Notes: generated by a model from the letters alone, not told the origin. A DNA stretch of 64,000 bases from Planctomycetaceae bacterium (GCA_024742875.1 JANSXP010000001.1:248001-312000), one strand, 5' to 3'; positions 35,748-46,345 are shown, counted from the first letter of the stretch. Program-made: numbers and translations.

Positions 35748-36578
35748 TCATGATGCCTTCAGATCACTCAGAACCTGCTGCATGTAGTCCAAACTTTTTT
35801 TTGCAATTTTCTCTGCGCCCGGCGCGTAATCGAACACTTCAACCGAAACCCAGCCCTGGTAATCCACTTCCAGCAGCGCGCCGAGAATGGGATGAAAGTC
35901 TGTGTCGCCCATTCCTGGACCAAGCAGATTGGAATCATTCACATGGAAGTGACCGCACACATCGCGGTACCGATGGATCAGTTCTGGAATCGAATCTGAC
36001 TCCGCGCCCAGCATGGCTTTTACATCCTGATGCAGAACGAAAGCCGGATGATCGACCAGTTTCATCAGGGCCACTGCCTCTGCGCACGTGTTGACAAAGT
36101 TGGTCTCCAGTGTGGTCAAAGGCTCCATGCACAAACGCACCTGGCAGGCTTCGAACTCGGGCATCGCAGCACGGAAAATCTCCGCCGCATAGCCCATGCC
36201 CTCGGTCGTCGTGACACCATCACGCAGGTTTCTCTGCGGTGGAGACCCAAATACAAGCACCTCACCACCCAGTTCGCGACACGTGCGGGCCAGAAGACGC
36301 AGGTAATCGGCCGTGCGTTCACGCACCTGAGCGTCTGGCGAGGTCAGGTGAAACCCCTCGGTCTTCGCCAGCAGCCAGTGCAGCCCAATAATCTCCAGCC
36401 CAAATGACTGGGCCGTCGCTTTCATGGACGCCAGATCGTCATCAGAGACGGTCGTCAGATCAGACGAAATCGTAAACGGGGCCACTTCCACGCCCTGATA
36501 TCCGATCTCGGAAATCAGGCGGCATTGCTCTTCCCACGAAGTGTCTTCGAACAGCTCCTGGCAGATCGCGAACTTCAT
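35748..36578 (-). CDS. sugar phosphate isomerase/epimerase-like TIM barrel
   Basis: 276 residues from the ATG at 36578. It has the xylose-isomerase-like barrel of AP endonuclease 2 family enzymes: EIGYQGVEVAPF near 25-36, GLHWLLAKTEGF, a strand LCMEPLTT with Glu as metal ligand, LHQDVKAML, and HFHVNDSN (His and Asp metal ligands), then a closing VSVEVFDY with Glu. These fit a metal-dependent epimerase or isomerase of sugars or cyclitols. The substrate is unknown. Planctomycetes carry many such genes. It stands alone. Confidence 0.85.
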   Translation of the reverse strand: MKFAICQELFEDTSWEEQCRLISEIGYQGVEVAPFTISSDLTTVSDDDLASMKATAQSFGLEIIGLHWLLAKTEGFHLTSPDAQVRERTADYLRLLARTCRELGGEVLVFGSPPQRNLRDGVTTTEGMGYAAEIFRAAMPEFEACQVRLCMEPLTTLETNFVNTCAEAVALMKLVDHPAFVLHQDVKAMLGAESDSIPELIHRYRDVCGHFHVNDSNLLGPGMGDTDFHPILGALLEVDYQGWVSVEVFDYAPGAEKIAKKSLDYMQQVLSDLKAS

Positions 36579-36803
36579 TTCATCGCCCTTTGGTTGGGTT
36601 GTTACGTTTGCAGCGGTTTTTCTTACTGGTTTGCAGGTGCGTAATTCAACGCATCTGCTTCTTCTACCCGAAACAACCGGCTGAATCGAACTTTCCGCTT
36701 CCACGTTGCCGAAACGCCACACGCGATTTGACCACCCTGATTCCGCAACCTAGATCAGACATAGGCTTATTGCGTTGTGTCTTCGTGTGTCAGAAGGTTG
36801 GTC

Positions 36804-38234
36804 ATGACAACACCATCACAAAGTGGATCCGGCTCCCAGTCATCTGTGGGACTGGACGAACTGTTCAATCGGGTGAATCAGCTGCTGGGCGATCCTGCAC
36901 CTGTCGCGTCGTCAACAGAAGAAGCGGCCGCCGAACCTGATCTGCATGGCACTCCGGCCAACCTGAAGCCTGGAGATGCGTTCATTCCCCGGCAGCCCCA
37001 GAACATCCGGGAGACCGGTGTGTCGGCCGCGCTGCTGGAATCTCTGATCATGAAGTTCCTGTTTCAGGTGGGACGTTCGCCGATGCGGGGCATTGCCGCC
37101 CAGCTGAAACTGTCCTTCAAAGTGATCGAACCGATCCTGAAGCAGTTGCGATCCGAGAAGAACATCGATCTCTCGGGCACCACCAACACGGGTGATTCCG
37201 AATACGTCATCACCGACCTGGGACGCGAACGCGGCAAACGCTACTACGAAGAATGTACCTATTTTGGCGCCACTCCCGTCTCTTTGCAGGACTACATCGA
37301 TTCGGTCAATGCACAGTCCATTGCCGGGCAGGTGGTCACCTCGGAGCAGCTCAAGGCCGCGTTCGACGGTTTGATTATCAATCAGGCCATGCTCAACAAG
37401 CTCGGTCCGGCCGTGAACTCCGGTCGTGGTATGTTCCTGTATGGGTTCCCGGGCAATGGCAAGACGAGTATTGCCGAGCGTGTGACGGACGCTTTTGGGT
37501 CGGCCATCTGGATGCCGCGTGCCATCTTCGTCGAAGGCGAAGTCATGCGTGTCTTTGACCCGGGGGTCCATGAGGAAGTGGAAGAGGCTCAAAACAGTGG
37601 CCTGCTCGATTCCAACCAGGTCGATCGCCGCTGGGTGAAAGTGAAACGCCCCACCGTCATTGCCGGTGGTGAACTCACCATGGATGAGCTGGAAGTGACC
37701 AAAAACGAAATTTCCAAGATCTGCGAAGCGCCGCTGCAGCTGAAGAGCAACTGCGGCACGCTCGTGATTGATGACTTTGGTCGACAGACGATGCCGGTCG
37801 ACGTGCTGCTGAACCGCTGGATCGTGCCGCTGGAAAAACGCTACGACTTTATGAACCTGCCCAGCGGCAAGAAGCTGAAAGTGCCGTTCGATCAGCTGAT
37901 CGTCTTCAGCACCAACCTGGAACCACGCGATCTGGTGGACGGCGCATTTTTGCGTCGTATCCCCTACAAGATTGAAGTCCCCGATCCCTCGGTGGACGAG
38001 TTTCGTGAGCTGTTTGGCATCATGAGTCGTGTGCTCAAGTTCCCGGAAAAGCCAGAGTGCGTCGAGTACCTGATTCAGGAGCACTATTTGAAAGTGAAGC
38101 GGCCGTTTCGCCTGTGTCAGCCCCGCGACCTGCTGCTGCAGGTGCAGAACTACTGCAACTTTCATCAGAAGCCACTGGAGATTTCCAACGAGGCCTTCGA
38201 CTTTGCCGTCTCCAACTACTTCTCCATCATGTAG
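36804..38234 (+). CDS. AAA-type ATPase with N-terminal winged-helix-like region
   Basis: 476 residues from the ATG at 36804. Residues 75-150 look like a small helical, possibly winged-helix domain ([21 protein letters not shown]...). The AAA core follows: Walker A GFPGNGKT at 214-221, Walker B TLVIDDFG at 319-326, a sensor-1-like VFSTN, and an arginine in [13 protein letters not shown]-terminal lid to 470. Similar ATPases are widespread in planctomycetes, often next to type II secretion or pilus genes, but the role is not known to me. No partner is adjacent here. Confidence 0.85.
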   Translation: MTTPSQSGSGSQSSVGLDELFNRVNQLLGDPAPVASSTEEAAAEPDLHGTPANLKPGDAFIPRQPQNIRETGVSAALLESLIMKFLFQVGRSPMRGIAAQLKLSFKVIEPILKQLRSEKNIDLSGTTNTGDSEYVITDLGRERGKRYYEECTYFGATPVSLQDYIDSVNAQSIAGQVVTSEQLKAAFDGLIINQAMLNKLGPAVNSGRGMFLYGFPGNGKTSIAERVTDAFGSAIWMPRAIFVEGEVMRVFDPGVHEEVEEAQNSGLLDSNQVDRRWVKVKRPTVIAGGELTMDELEVTKNEISKICEAPLQLKSNCGTLVIDDFGRQTMPVDVLLNRWIVPLEKRYDFMNLPSGKKLKVPFDQLIVFSTNLEPRDLVDGAFLRRIPYKIEVPDPSVDEFRELFGIMSRVLKFPEKPECVEYLIQEHYLKVKRPFRLCQPRDLLLQVQNYCNFHQKPLEISNEAFDFAVSNYFSIM

Positions 38235-38403
38235 CGTCTGATATCCAGTGGCAGACATCGTCCTGCGATCCCCATCACACAATTGCGCTGGGCGGCTTTG
38301 GCGATCGTGACTGAAGTTAACGCAGCTGGCTTGAGGTTCCTTTGCCGTTCTGTCAATCTGAATCGGATTGACGGCCTGCAATTTACTTTGGGGAACCAGA
38401 CCA

Positions 38404-39480
38404 ATGAAACGCTTGTTCAATTTCTGCGCAGTCGCGCTGTTGTGCTGTGCGCCGGCTGTCGGCGCTGACTGGGGGCTCAAACGCGGAACGCCGGACCTGA
38501 AGTCCGCCGGCTCTCTGGCATTTGGCCCTCAGGACATTCTGTTTGTCGGCGATACCAAATCGGCCACCGTGTTTGCCATTGCCACCGGTGATCTGGAAGG
38601 CGATCCGGCAAAGTCCAGCATCAATCTGTCGGACGTGGGCCGCATGGTCAGTGACGTGGTAGGCGGTCCGGCGACCATCAATGACCTGGTGGTGAATCCG
38701 ACAACCGGTGTGGCGTTTGCCTCAGTCACAGCAGGTGAGCAGGCGGCTTTGATCAGTATCAACGGCGCCGGGAAGATCAGTCGACTGGATCTGACGGACG
38801 TGCCTTTTGCCAGTGTCACGCTGGATAATGTGCCACCCGATGGTGCGTCCGGACAGGGGCGTCGACGTCGCAACTACCGCAGCGAGGCGATCACGGATCT
38901 GGCGTTCTTCGAAGGCAAGGTGCTGATCTCAGGACTTCGCAGCGAAGGCTCACCCTCCAGTGTGCGGGAGATCGCGTTTCCGTTTGCCAAATCTGATCAG
39001 GGTGTGGGCGTGCAGATTTTCCACGGCGCTCACGGACGAGAAGAGGACTACTCGGCGATGCGAACATTTGTTCCGCTCATGATTGACGGGGAACCGAATC
39101 TGCTGGCTGCCTATGTGTGCACGCCGCTGGTCCGCATTCCCCTGGAGCAGATCCGCGAAGCCGGTGAGAGTGTCAAAGGTGTCACGGTGGCCGAGCTGGG
39201 AAATCGCAATCGTCCACTGGATATGATCAGCTACACGAAAGGCGGTCAGGACTTTCTGCTGCTGAGCAACAGCGCCCGCGGCGTCATGAAGATCACCACG
39301 GCGGGTCTGAGCGACAACCCCGGGCTGTCAGAGCGGGTTAGCGGCACGGCCGGTCAGACCTATGACACGATCGAAAGCCTCAAAGGCACGATCCAGATGG
39401 ACAGGCTCAATGACACACACGCACTGGTGCTGCTGGCCAAAGACGGCCAGATGGATCTGGTGACCGTGGAGCTGCCGTAG
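38404..39480 (+). CDS. secreted beta-rich protein, propeller-like
   Basis: 358 residues from the ATG at 38404, which opens a signal peptide (MKRLFNFCAVALLCCAPAVGA). The mature protein has repeating strands such as LAFGPQDILFVGD, VNPTTGVAFASV and ITDLAFFEGKVLISGL, which suggest a beta-propeller of seven or so blades. No catalytic motif seen. Transcribed alone after the AAA gene (169 bases apart) and ended by the terminator at 39519-39552. Confidence 0.7.
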   Translation: MKRLFNFCAVALLCCAPAVGADWGLKRGTPDLKSAGSLAFGPQDILFVGDTKSATVFAIATGDLEGDPAKSSINLSDVGRMVSDVVGGPATINDLVVNPTTGVAFASVTAGEQAALISINGAGKISRLDLTDVPFASVTLDNVPPDGASGQGRRRRNYRSEAITDLAFFEGKVLISGLRSEGSPSSVREIAFPFAKSDQGVGVQIFHGAHGREEDYSAMRTFVPLMIDGEPNLLAAYVCTPLVRIPLEQIREAGESVKGVTVAELGNRNRPLDMISYTKGGQDFLLLSNSARGVMKITTAGLSDNPGLSERVSGTAGQTYDTIESLKGTIQMDRLNDTHALVLLAKDGQMDLVTVELP

Positions 39481-39518
39481 TCCAGCGAATCATCCTGATC
39501 GGAATCCCGCGCACAGAA

Positions 39519-39552
39519 AACGCCCGACTCTTTTGAAGAAGAGTCGGGCGTT
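39519..39552. terminator. bidirectional terminator
   Basis: AACGCCCGACTCTT pairs with AAGAGTCGGGCGTT around six bases. It lies between two convergent genes; a T run follows on the minus strand (for the phosphofructokinase) and a weaker one on the plus strand. Confidence 0.85.
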
Positions 39553-39617
39553 TGTCTTCATACCGCACGCGGTGAGCCGGATGGCGGATGCACCTGGGGC
39601 TCAGTTGTCCTTGGGCC

Positions 39618-40877
39618 TCAGTCGTTGATGCTGGCTTCGAGAAAGCGCGCCAGTTTGTGGAAGTCGCTGCCTGGTGGAATGAAGCGAACCACGGTGACCA
39701 GATTGGATGGGTCAACCAGCTGTTCAAACGGTACGTAGTGCAGGTCAAGCTGACCGGACACTGACACCATCACGCCGTTGTGCTCTTTTTCACACAGTGC
39801 GCGGTACGCGCCCACACCCAGCTGACTGCCGAGCATGACATCAAAGGCGACCGGTCGGGCACAGCGGGATTCGTATCCCAGCTGCAGGCCCGTCACTTTG
39901 CGTTTGATGCCCGTCTGACGTTCGTATTCGGCAGCCACGCGTTTGGCAAACATCTTGCCCAGGTCCACATGGGCGACACTGATGTGCCCGTGATCATCGC
40001 GCGGGATATCTTTGAGCACATCGTCGGACAGATACTCGGCCAGCCCTTCGGCCAGTACGATGACGCCGTATTCTTTGCCCTGCTTTTCGTGACGGCCTCG
40101 CATCATCCGAGTGATCTGCTGGACCACTTTGTCGATGTCCATCACTTTGCGTTCCGGCGTGGACTCGGGCATCAGCATGTCATCCGTGATGTCTTCAACG
40201 CTGATCACCATGCTGGCTTCACCGGAAATCGCCGCTCCGTAGGCCAGCCAGCCGGCGCTGCGGCCCATGCTCTCAACCATGAAGTAAGCGCGGCCTGCTT
40301 CCGCGTCCGCGTGCAGGTTGCGAATTTCAGTTGCCAGTGTTTCCACGGCGGTGAAGTAGCCAAACGTGAAATCAATGCCCATGTAGTCGTTGTCAATTGT
40401 TTTCGGAACGTGGACAACCGGCATGCGCTGGGCATCTTCAGGCAGAGTGTCCTGAAACAGCTTGAATTTGTTGGCCGTCTTCAGCGTGTCGTCACCACCG
40501 ATCGAAACCAGAGCATCCACGCCTATCGACCGCAGTGCTTCATACGTGCGACGCAGTGGGGCCACTTTTTCTTCATCGTGGATGTCTTCCGGGCTGGACA
40601 CATGCTTGCCGGGGTTGGCCCGTGCGGTGCCAATAATGATGCCCTGCTTGCTGCGTGTGCGTCGCAGCATGACTTCATTCAGCTCGATGAAGTCTTTGCC
40701 CGCCTCCAGAGGACGATCTTCCTTAAAGTCGATCAGGCTGGAATAGCCGTGCTTGATGCCGACGACCTCGACGCCGTTGTTCAGGCAGGAAATGGCACAC
40801 GTGGAAATGACAGCGTTGGCGGCCGGAGCCGGGCCGCCGGAGAACAACAGGGCGACTTTCTTGATGTTGTGGGCCAT
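39618..40877 (-). CDS. 6-phosphofructokinase, pyrophosphate-dependent type
   Basis: 419 residues. It phosphorylates fructose 6-phosphate. The nucleotide/PPi site is GGDD (127-130) where ATP enzymes have GGDG, and PKTIDND (158-164) where ATP enzymes have PGTIDND; the Asp and Lys together are the accepted signature of PPi dependence. The reaction is therefore reversible and can serve glycolysis and gluconeogenesis. The rest of the fold (FTFGYFTAVE, VESMGRSAGWLA) is intact. Alone, convergent with the 38404 gene. Confidence 0.92.
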   Translation of the reverse strand: MAHNIKKVALLFSGGPAPAANAVISTCAISCLNNGVEVVGIKHGYSSLIDFKEDRPLEAGKDFIELNEVMLRRTRSKQGIIIGTARANPGKHVSSPEDIHDEEKVAPLRRTYEALRSIGVDALVSIGGDDTLKTANKFKLFQDTLPEDAQRMPVVHVPKTIDNDYMGIDFTFGYFTAVETLATEIRNLHADAEAGRAYFMVESMGRSAGWLAYGAAISGEASMVISVEDITDDMLMPESTPERKVMDIDKVVQQITRMMRGRHEKQGKEYGVIVLAEGLAEYLSDDVLKDIPRDDHGHISVAHVDLGKMFAKRVAAEYERQTGIKRKVTGLQLGYESRCARPVAFDVMLGSQLGVGAYRALCEKEHNGVMVSVSGQLDLHYVPFEQLVDPSNLVTVVRFIPPGSDFHKLARFLEASIND

Positions 40878-41010
40878 GATTTCGAATTCCTTGTCGTGTG
40901 TGCAGTCTGAGTGACTCGCCCGTTTCTTCCGGGCGTGATTTCAGCGATGGGAAGTCGCGCGCTGGTGTCGCGTTTCCCGAAGAGCAAAATTCCGGCAGAG
41001 ACAGATGGTC

Positions 41011-42348
41011 CTACCAGGTTCGTTCCACAAACGTCGTGTCGACCGTGCCATCCACAAACGCAGAGTGGTTGAACATCTTCTTTGCGAGAGGCAGAGTGGT
41101 CTTCACACCCTCGATTGTAAACTCCCGCAGGCAGCGTCGCATGCAGGCAATCGAGTCGTCTCGTGACGTGCGGTGCACGATCAGCTTGCCCACCATGGAG
41201 TCATAGTAGGGGCTGATTGTGTAGCCTTCATGAACGTGTGAGTCGAAGCGAACACCGAGTCCGCCTGGCTGACGCAGTTTGGTGATCGTGCCGGGGCTGC
41301 CTCGAAAGTCGTTTTCCGGATCTTCCGCATTCACGCGCAGTTCAATGGCTGAGCCATTGCACGGGATTTCATCCTGCGTGAAGGGGAGTTTCTCTCCGGC
41401 GGCCACGAGGATTTGCTGCTTGATCAGGTCGATTCCCGTGACCAGTTCTGTCACCGGATGTTCCACCTGAATGCGGGCGTTCACTTCAATGAAGTAAAAG
41501 TTGTAATCCTTGTCGACAATAAACTCGACGGTGCCCGCATTCTGATAACCACACTCTTTCACGAGGCGAACCGCCGCGTTGCAGATATCATGGCGAACGT
41601 TCTCGGGCAGGTTGGGCGCCGGGCTTTCTTCAATCAGTTTCTGGTGCTTACGCTGCATGGAGCAGTCGCGTTCCCACAGATGGACCACGTTGCCGTGAGT
41701 GTCTGCCAGGATCTGCACTTCGACGTGCCGGGGACGCTCAACAAATTTCTCCAGATACACGCCCGCGTTGTTGAAAGCGGCTTCGGCTTCCGCGGCAGCA
41801 GCCTGCAGTCCGGCTCGCAGCGAGACATCGTTGCCCGCCACACGCATGCCTTTGCCGCCACCACCGGCGGTCGCCTTGATCAGCACGGGGTAGCCGATTT
41901 CGTTGGCAATGCGAACGGCTTCTTCCGGATCCGAAATCAGACCGTCGCTGCCCGGCACGCAGGGGACGTTGGCCGCCATCGCAATCCTGCGGGCGCTGAC
42001 CTTGTCACCCAGTTCCGACATCGCCTGATGTGGTGGGCCGATAAACTCAATGTTGCAGTCGCGACAGACCTGTGCGAAGTGCGCGTTTTCTGCAAGGAAC
42101 CCGTATCCGGGATGCACGGCCTGCACGTTGCCGATTTCCGCCACGCTGATCAGGCGGTTGATCAGCAGATAGCTGTCGGAGGCAGCCGCCGGGCCAATGC
42201 AGTAAGCCTCATTCGCGAGGTCCAGATAATGGGCACCGCGGTCCGCCTCACTGAACACAGCGACGGACTCAATACCCAGTTCACGACAGGCGCGGATGAT
42301 TCGCAGGGCGATCTCGCCGCGATTGGCGATCAAAATGCGTTGAAACAT
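41011..42348 (-). CDS. accC: acetyl-CoA carboxylase biotin carboxylase subunit
   Basis: 445 residues from the ATG at 42348 ([17 protein letters not shown]), the exact family N-terminus. It carboxylates biotin on AccB using ATP and bicarbonate, the first step of fatty-acid synthesis. The ATP-grasp glycine loop is [12 protein letters not shown], followed by catalytic residues in [28 protein letters not shown] and the [14 protein letters not shown] segment. Length matches AccC. It follows accB after 130 bases. Confidence 0.97.
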   Translation of the reverse strand: MFQRILIANRGEIALRIIRACRELGIESVAVFSEADRGAHYLDLANEAYCIGPAAASDSYLLINRLISVAEIGNVQAVHPGYGFLAENAHFAQVCRDCNIEFIGPPHQAMSELGDKVSARRIAMAANVPCVPGSDGLISDPEEAVRIANEIGYPVLIKATAGGGGKGMRVAGNDVSLRAGLQAAAAEAEAAFNNAGVYLEKFVERPRHVEVQILADTHGNVVHLWERDCSMQRKHQKLIEESPAPNLPENVRHDICNAAVRLVKECGYQNAGTVEFIVDKDYNFYFIEVNARIQVEHPVTELVTGIDLIKQQILVAAGEKLPFTQDEIPCNGSAIELRVNAEDPENDFRGSPGTITKLRQPGGLGVRFDSHVHEGYTISPYYDSMVGKLIVHRTSRDDSIACMRRCLREFTIEGVKTTLPLAKKMFNHSAFVDGTVDTTFVERTW

Positions 42349-42478
42349 AGATGACGTCTTTTCGCCAGAGACAGCGATGGAAACGACGAGAGTTCGGCTC
42401 AGGGTTCGCGGGTCAGCCGGAATCGCCTGAGCGCGGGACTTCGTCAATTGACCGACAGCGGTCGCTGGAAGGTCGCGA

Positions 42479-42973
42479 TTAAGCGGGCTCGATGCGGAAC
42501 AGTGGCTGGCCAAACTCCACGGCATCTCCGTTCTCCACGAGAACTTCCACGATGCGTCCGGATTTTTCGGCCGGGATTTCATTGAAGACCTTCATGGCTT
42601 CAATGATGCAGACAACGGTGTCTGCCTGAACGGTGGAACCCACGGAGACAAATTGAGGGTCTTCTGGCGTGGGCGACGAGTAAAACGTGCCCACAGTGGG
42701 AGCATCAATGGTAATGCCGGCTGGAGCGGCCGCGGGCGCTGGTGCTTCTGCTGCTGCCGGAGCAGGCGCCGCAGCCGGGGCAGGCGCGGCGACGGGCGGA
42801 GCGATGGCCAGTTCCGGTGCGACGGCGACATGTTTGGGGCCGCGACGCACTTTCCAGGACTCGCCGTCCTTTTGCAGGTTGGCTTCAGTAACCCCGTACT
42901 TTTCCATCAGCTGCAGCAGCTTGCGGAAACGATCCAGGTCAAAGCTACCCTCAGAATCTGTCTGTTTACCCAT
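42479..42973 (-). CDS. accB: biotin carboxyl carrier protein of acetyl-CoA carboxylase
   Basis: 164 residues from the ATG at 42973, chosen because GGAG lies eight bases upstream; an upstream ATG at 43012 is also in frame. Residues 1-50 are the conserved N-terminal part, 51-86 a Pro/Ala hinge, and 88-164 the biotinyl domain with the EAMKV box at 125-129 (biotin on Lys128). It carries the carboxybiotin between AccC and the carboxyltransferase. Part of the pepP-accB-accC set. Confidence 0.96.
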   Translation of the reverse strand: MGKQTDSEGSFDLDRFRKLLQLMEKYGVTEANLQKDGESWKVRRGPKHVAVAPELAIAPPVAAPAPAAAPAPAAAEAPAPAAAPAGITIDAPTVGTFYSSPTPEDPQFVSVGSTVQADTVVCIIEAMKVFNEIPAEKSGRIVEVLVENGDAVEFGQPLFRIEPA

Positions 42974-43173
42974 GGGGTGGTCTCCGACGGAGCTTTGCTC
43001 CGGAAACATCATATTCTTTGAGAATCAATCGGGGCTGGGCAGACGAACATCACCGTCACCAGCCACCAAACTCGATGAGGCGTCAGTTGACCGCTCTTTG
43101 GGGCCTGCCAAATGCAGGCTCCCAGAACCTCGTATCTGCGCCAAAGTCGCACACTGTCCCGTAGAACAGGCGG

Positions 43174-44283
43174 TTATGCAAGGTATTCGACGATCGCATC
43201 GTCGAATTCGCGGGGAACGGAAGACAAAACCTCGTGACCGTCACGGGTTACCAAAATATCGTCCTCGATTCGAACGCCAAACTTACCCGGCAGGTAAATT
43301 CCCGGTTCGACCGTCACGACCATGCCCGGCTCAAAGACCTGATCCGACAGTGGGCTCATCCGCACCGATTCGTGGATCTCCAGGCCGAATCCGTGGCCCA
43401 GCCCATGGCCAAAGTACTTGCCGAACCCTGCATCCGCGATGATGCTGCGCGCGATTTTGTCGACCGCCCGGCAGCGAACACCCGGCTTGATCGCGGCGAT
43501 CGCCTTCTGCTGGGCTTTCAGGACCACTTCGTAAACGTTCTGCATCTGTTTGGTGATGCGCCCCGTGAAGAACACGCGCGTTAAGTCACTGCGATAGCCG
43601 GAAGGAGTTTCTGCACCCCAGTCGATCAGCAGTACGGGAGAATCGCTGACCAGCAGGTCGCCCGCGTGAGCGTGCGGCAGGGCGGCCGTGGGGCCGACTC
43701 CAACAATGGGCTCAAAACCGGGACCCGATGCGCCAAAACTCCGCATCGCGGCTTCCAGCGTGTAGCGCACATCTTTCTCTGTTTGCTGGGGCCGGAGGCT
43801 GGCCCGCACCACGCCGATCCCACGTTCGGCCATTTCCACAGCATCACGGATCTGCTGTAGCTCCCATTTGTCTTTGACTTCCCGCAGCTTCTCCGTCAGT
43901 CCACTCGTGGGGATCAGTTCAATGACGTCCATTTTGGCCTGCAGACCACCGAGAACGGCCACGCTGACGTGATCCGCTTCAAAACCCAGTCGCCCGATCT
44001 TTGCTTTCCTGACAACGGCGGCCGTGGCTTCGGCCATCGGGCAGCTGGCATCGCGAATATCGACGTCGAGATCGGGACATTCGTCTTTCAGCTGGGTGGC
44101 GTACCGCGTGTCACTGATGATGAGTGTTTTGGCCGAGCTAAGCATCAACCAGGTGGAATCGCCCGTAAAGCCGGTCAGATACCGAACATTGGCTTCGCCG
44201 GTGAGCAGCAGGCCGTCGACACCGGCCGATTTCAGAGAGCGGATCAGACGCGAGCGACGGGCAGAATAATTAGGGCCGGACAT
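43174..44283 (-). CDS. Xaa-Pro aminopeptidase (M24 family)
   Basis: 369 residues. It cleaves amino-terminal residues ahead of proline. The N-terminal domain (1-130, with GEANVRYLTGFTGD) precedes the pita-bread catalytic domain. Metal ligands lie in DWGAETPSGYRSDLTRVFF (two Asp), GHGLGHGFGLEIHE (His), TVEPGIYLP and VRIEDDILVT (Glu). It comes before accB with 200 bases between, the same order as in many bacteria where efp sits between; efp is absent here. Confidence 0.92.
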   Translation of the reverse strand: MSGPNYSARRSRLIRSLKSAGVDGLLLTGEANVRYLTGFTGDSTWLMLSSAKTLIISDTRYATQLKDECPDLDVDIRDASCPMAEATAAVVRKAKIGRLGFEADHVSVAVLGGLQAKMDVIELIPTSGLTEKLREVKDKWELQQIRDAVEMAERGIGVVRASLRPQQTEKDVRYTLEAAMRSFGASGPGFEPIVGVGPTAALPHAHAGDLLVSDSPVLLIDWGAETPSGYRSDLTRVFFTGRITKQMQNVYEVVLKAQQKAIAAIKPGVRCRAVDKIARSIIADAGFGKYFGHGLGHGFGLEIHESVRMSPLSDQVFEPGMVVTVEPGIYLPGKFGVRIEDDILVTRDGHEVLSSVPREFDDAIVEYLA

Positions 44284-44404
44284 CAGACACCTTTGCGTGC
44301 AGGAGGATGAGGACTCGCTAAAAATACGGGTCCTGCTCGCGATGTCCAGAGAGTCGGCCGGCTTCCTGGAATTCGAAGGTTGTCAGCGTCCAACAACGTC
44401 GCGC

Positions 44405-45349
44405 TTAAAACGACCGCCGCTTCGTGGACGGCGGGGCATGTGGCGAGAGAATCATTGGGACGGGCTTGCCGCAGTGGGGGCAGGGCACCTCAAACCGGCT
44501 CGTGACCCGCGTGATGGCTCGTAGGTCGGGATTAGCACTGGTCAGATTACCAAGCTCATCGAAAGTCACCGCGCAGGTGCCTTCCGGCAACGAAGCAAAC
44601 CGCTCCTGACGGTCTGCCTCTTCTGTCATGCGGAACAAGCTGTCCCGCAGCGAATCGTCCACTCCCACGCCCAGCACGCCTTCGGTCGGATGCAGGCTCA
44701 GTCGGCTACTGGACTCCGGCAGATAACCCAGATGCTGTGGTCGGTTGGCCGCGGAAAGCGACATCACTCGTCCGTCCCGGAGCAACACGAAGATTTGTCC
44801 CTGGGCGTCCGAGTTCACATCCCGAACGGCGTCCGGCAGTGAAATGGTGGTTCGCTGCCAGCGCTCATCAATACGGGCCAGACGAACGATCTCCGCACGC
44901 CGCGCATTTCCGACGTACAAATCGCCCGTGTCGCCTACTGCCAGGCCGGCGGGAGCAAAGTTCAAAGAAACGGGCTGGCTTTGAAAGCCGTTTTCCGTGA
45001 ACTGAATGACGGACCCCGCGCGTCCGGCGGAGGTCAGGCAGAAGATTCCCAGTCGATGGGCGGCCACCCGTGAAACACGGCTTAGACCTTTGGCCATGAC
45101 GTCAGCATGTCGCTGGTCGTCGATGCGAAAAATGACGCCCGTTAGGTCCGCGACGAACAGATCACCCGTGTCAGCGACCGTCACGTCGATGGGGTGAATG
45201 ACCTTCAGAGGCAGTCGCTCAATGACCGGGCGGGAATGGACCACGATCGGCTTGTGAACGTGGTCGTCTCCGTCCTTCGCAAATGCTGCCGACGACGTGC
45301 TCAGCAGCAGCATCAGGCAGGTGGCAAGATTGCGAATGACGGACTTCAA
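44405..45349 (-). CDS. secreted NHL-type beta-propeller with C-terminal zinc ribbon
   Basis: 314 residues from a TTG at 45349; GGAG lies six bases upstream and the signal peptide (MKSVIRNLATCLMLLLSTSSAAFA) starts there. The repeats VADTGDLFVADLTG, VGDTGDLYVGNARR and FDELGNLTSANP are NHL/SMP-30-like blades. The last 30 residues hold CPHCGKPVPMI, a small zinc-ribbon or redox CxxC, odd for an exported propeller. Function unknown. Divergent from the sigma factor gene. Confidence 0.7.
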   Translation of the reverse strand: MKSVIRNLATCLMLLLSTSSAAFAKDGDDHVHKPIVVHSRPVIERLPLKVIHPIDVTVADTGDLFVADLTGVIFRIDDQRHADVMAKGLSRVSRVAAHRLGIFCLTSAGRAGSVIQFTENGFQSQPVSLNFAPAGLAVGDTGDLYVGNARRAEIVRLARIDERWQRTTISLPDAVRDVNSDAQGQIFVLLRDGRVMSLSAANRPQHLGYLPESSSRLSLHPTEGVLGVGVDDSLRDSLFRMTEEADRQERFASLPEGTCAVTFDELGNLTSANPDLRAITRVTSRFEVPCPHCGKPVPMILSPHAPPSTKRRSF

Positions 45350-45688
45350 AAGGCGCTCCGAGGTGGTCGTCGACGGATCGGCGGGGGGCGACCCCGTTCG
45401 TCTGTTTAGAATACGTATTTTGGGCCGCAGAATCCGCAGGATATCAGAAAAAAGGAGGGCTGCCGGTATTTCAACGACGATTTGTCGGGCGTGTCTCGAT
45501 GTATCTTTATTGATTGCAGCGGTTTACGATCGGAGGGGCCTGAAACGCCGTGAAGGCGGATTTGGGGTGATCCGCGACCGGCAGGCAAGCGTTTTTGCCG
45601 TCATTGTCTCTGACCCTGCCAATTGACAGTGATCAAATTCCGTGAGACGATCGGGGCATCCCCACCATTCGAACACCGAAGATGACTT
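45350..45688. other. divergent intergenic region, sigma factor / propeller gene
   Basis: 339 bases with promoters expected for both flanking genes. The right end has GATCAAATTCCG before the sigma gene; no clear ECF-type -35 (GAAC) plus -10 pair could be fixed. Nothing else seen. Confidence 0.4.
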
Positions 45689-46327
45689 ATGCCTGCGAGC
45701 GAAGCCGACAAAGAACTGGTCAAACGTATTCGAGCCGCCGAGCCCGACGCGTGGCAGGAATGCATCAACCAGTACGAGGGGAGATTGATCGCGTTTGCCC
45801 GCAGTCGGCTGAACGACCAGTCCTCCGCGGAAGACGTGGTGCAGGAAACTTTTATGGGGTTCCTGAAGGCGCTGCCGAACTATGACGACAACACGCCGCT
45901 GGAATCGTGGTTGTTCTCCATTGCCGCCCACAAACTGATCGACGCGATGCGCCGGACGGGGCGCCGGCCGACTGTTCCGCTTTTGCTGCAGGATTCTCAG
46001 GGGGGCGGTCGCGAACCATCGGGCGGTGGTCGTGCGGCGTCCAGCATGATGCGCAGCCAGGAAAAATCGGTTGCCGAAGCGGTCGTTGTCGAACAGTGCA
46101 TGGCAGCACTGGTGGCCGACTTCAGGAAAAACGGCGCCTGGGAACGGCTGCAGTGTGTCGAACTGATCTTCGTGCTGGGCTGGGCGAACAAGGATGTGGC
46201 CCGACGGCTGAATATCACCGAGCAGGCGGTCGCCAATCATAAGTTCTTTGTGGTGGCCAAGCTGAAAGACGCGGCAAAAAAAGCGCGCCTGCAGAACGTG
46301 AACCTGGACGGCATGGGACTCGACTGA
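45689..46327 (+). CDS. ECF RNA polymerase sigma factor
   Basis: 212 residues. Region 2 lies at 18-85 (NQYEGRLIAFARSRLNDQSSAEDVVQETFMGFLKAL), with the core-binding DVVQETF box; a longer linker than usual (about 95-135, Gly/Ser-rich) leads to region 4 (140-200) with an HTH ending NITEQAVANHKFFVVAKLK. It directs RNA polymerase to a set of stress or envelope promoters. No anti-sigma gene is evident: the next gene is a small membrane protein that could serve but lacks a ZAS motif. Confidence 0.9.
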   Translation: MPASEADKELVKRIRAAEPDAWQECINQYEGRLIAFARSRLNDQSSAEDVVQETFMGFLKALPNYDDNTPLESWLFSIAAHKLIDAMRRTGRRPTVPLLLQDSQGGGREPSGGGRAASSMMRSQEKSVAEAVVVEQCMAALVADFRKNGAWERLQCVELIFVLGWANKDVARRLNITEQAVANHKFFVVAKLKDAAKKARLQNVNLDGMGLD

Positions 46328-46345
46328 TCGTGCGCGGGAGGAGCC

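Noticed and set aside
36912-38480. 522-codon minus-strand open frame
   Set aside because: It is the antisense shadow of the AAA ATPase gene; the plus frame has Walker A and B motifs and a ribosome binding site, the minus frame has none and is rich in His/Gln.
39780-40910. 376-codon plus-strand frame
   Set aside because: Shadow of the phosphofructokinase gene.
43103-43119. hairpin GCCTGC/GCAGGC between accB and the aminopeptidase gene
   Set aside because: Six base pairs and no T run; too weak to call a terminator.
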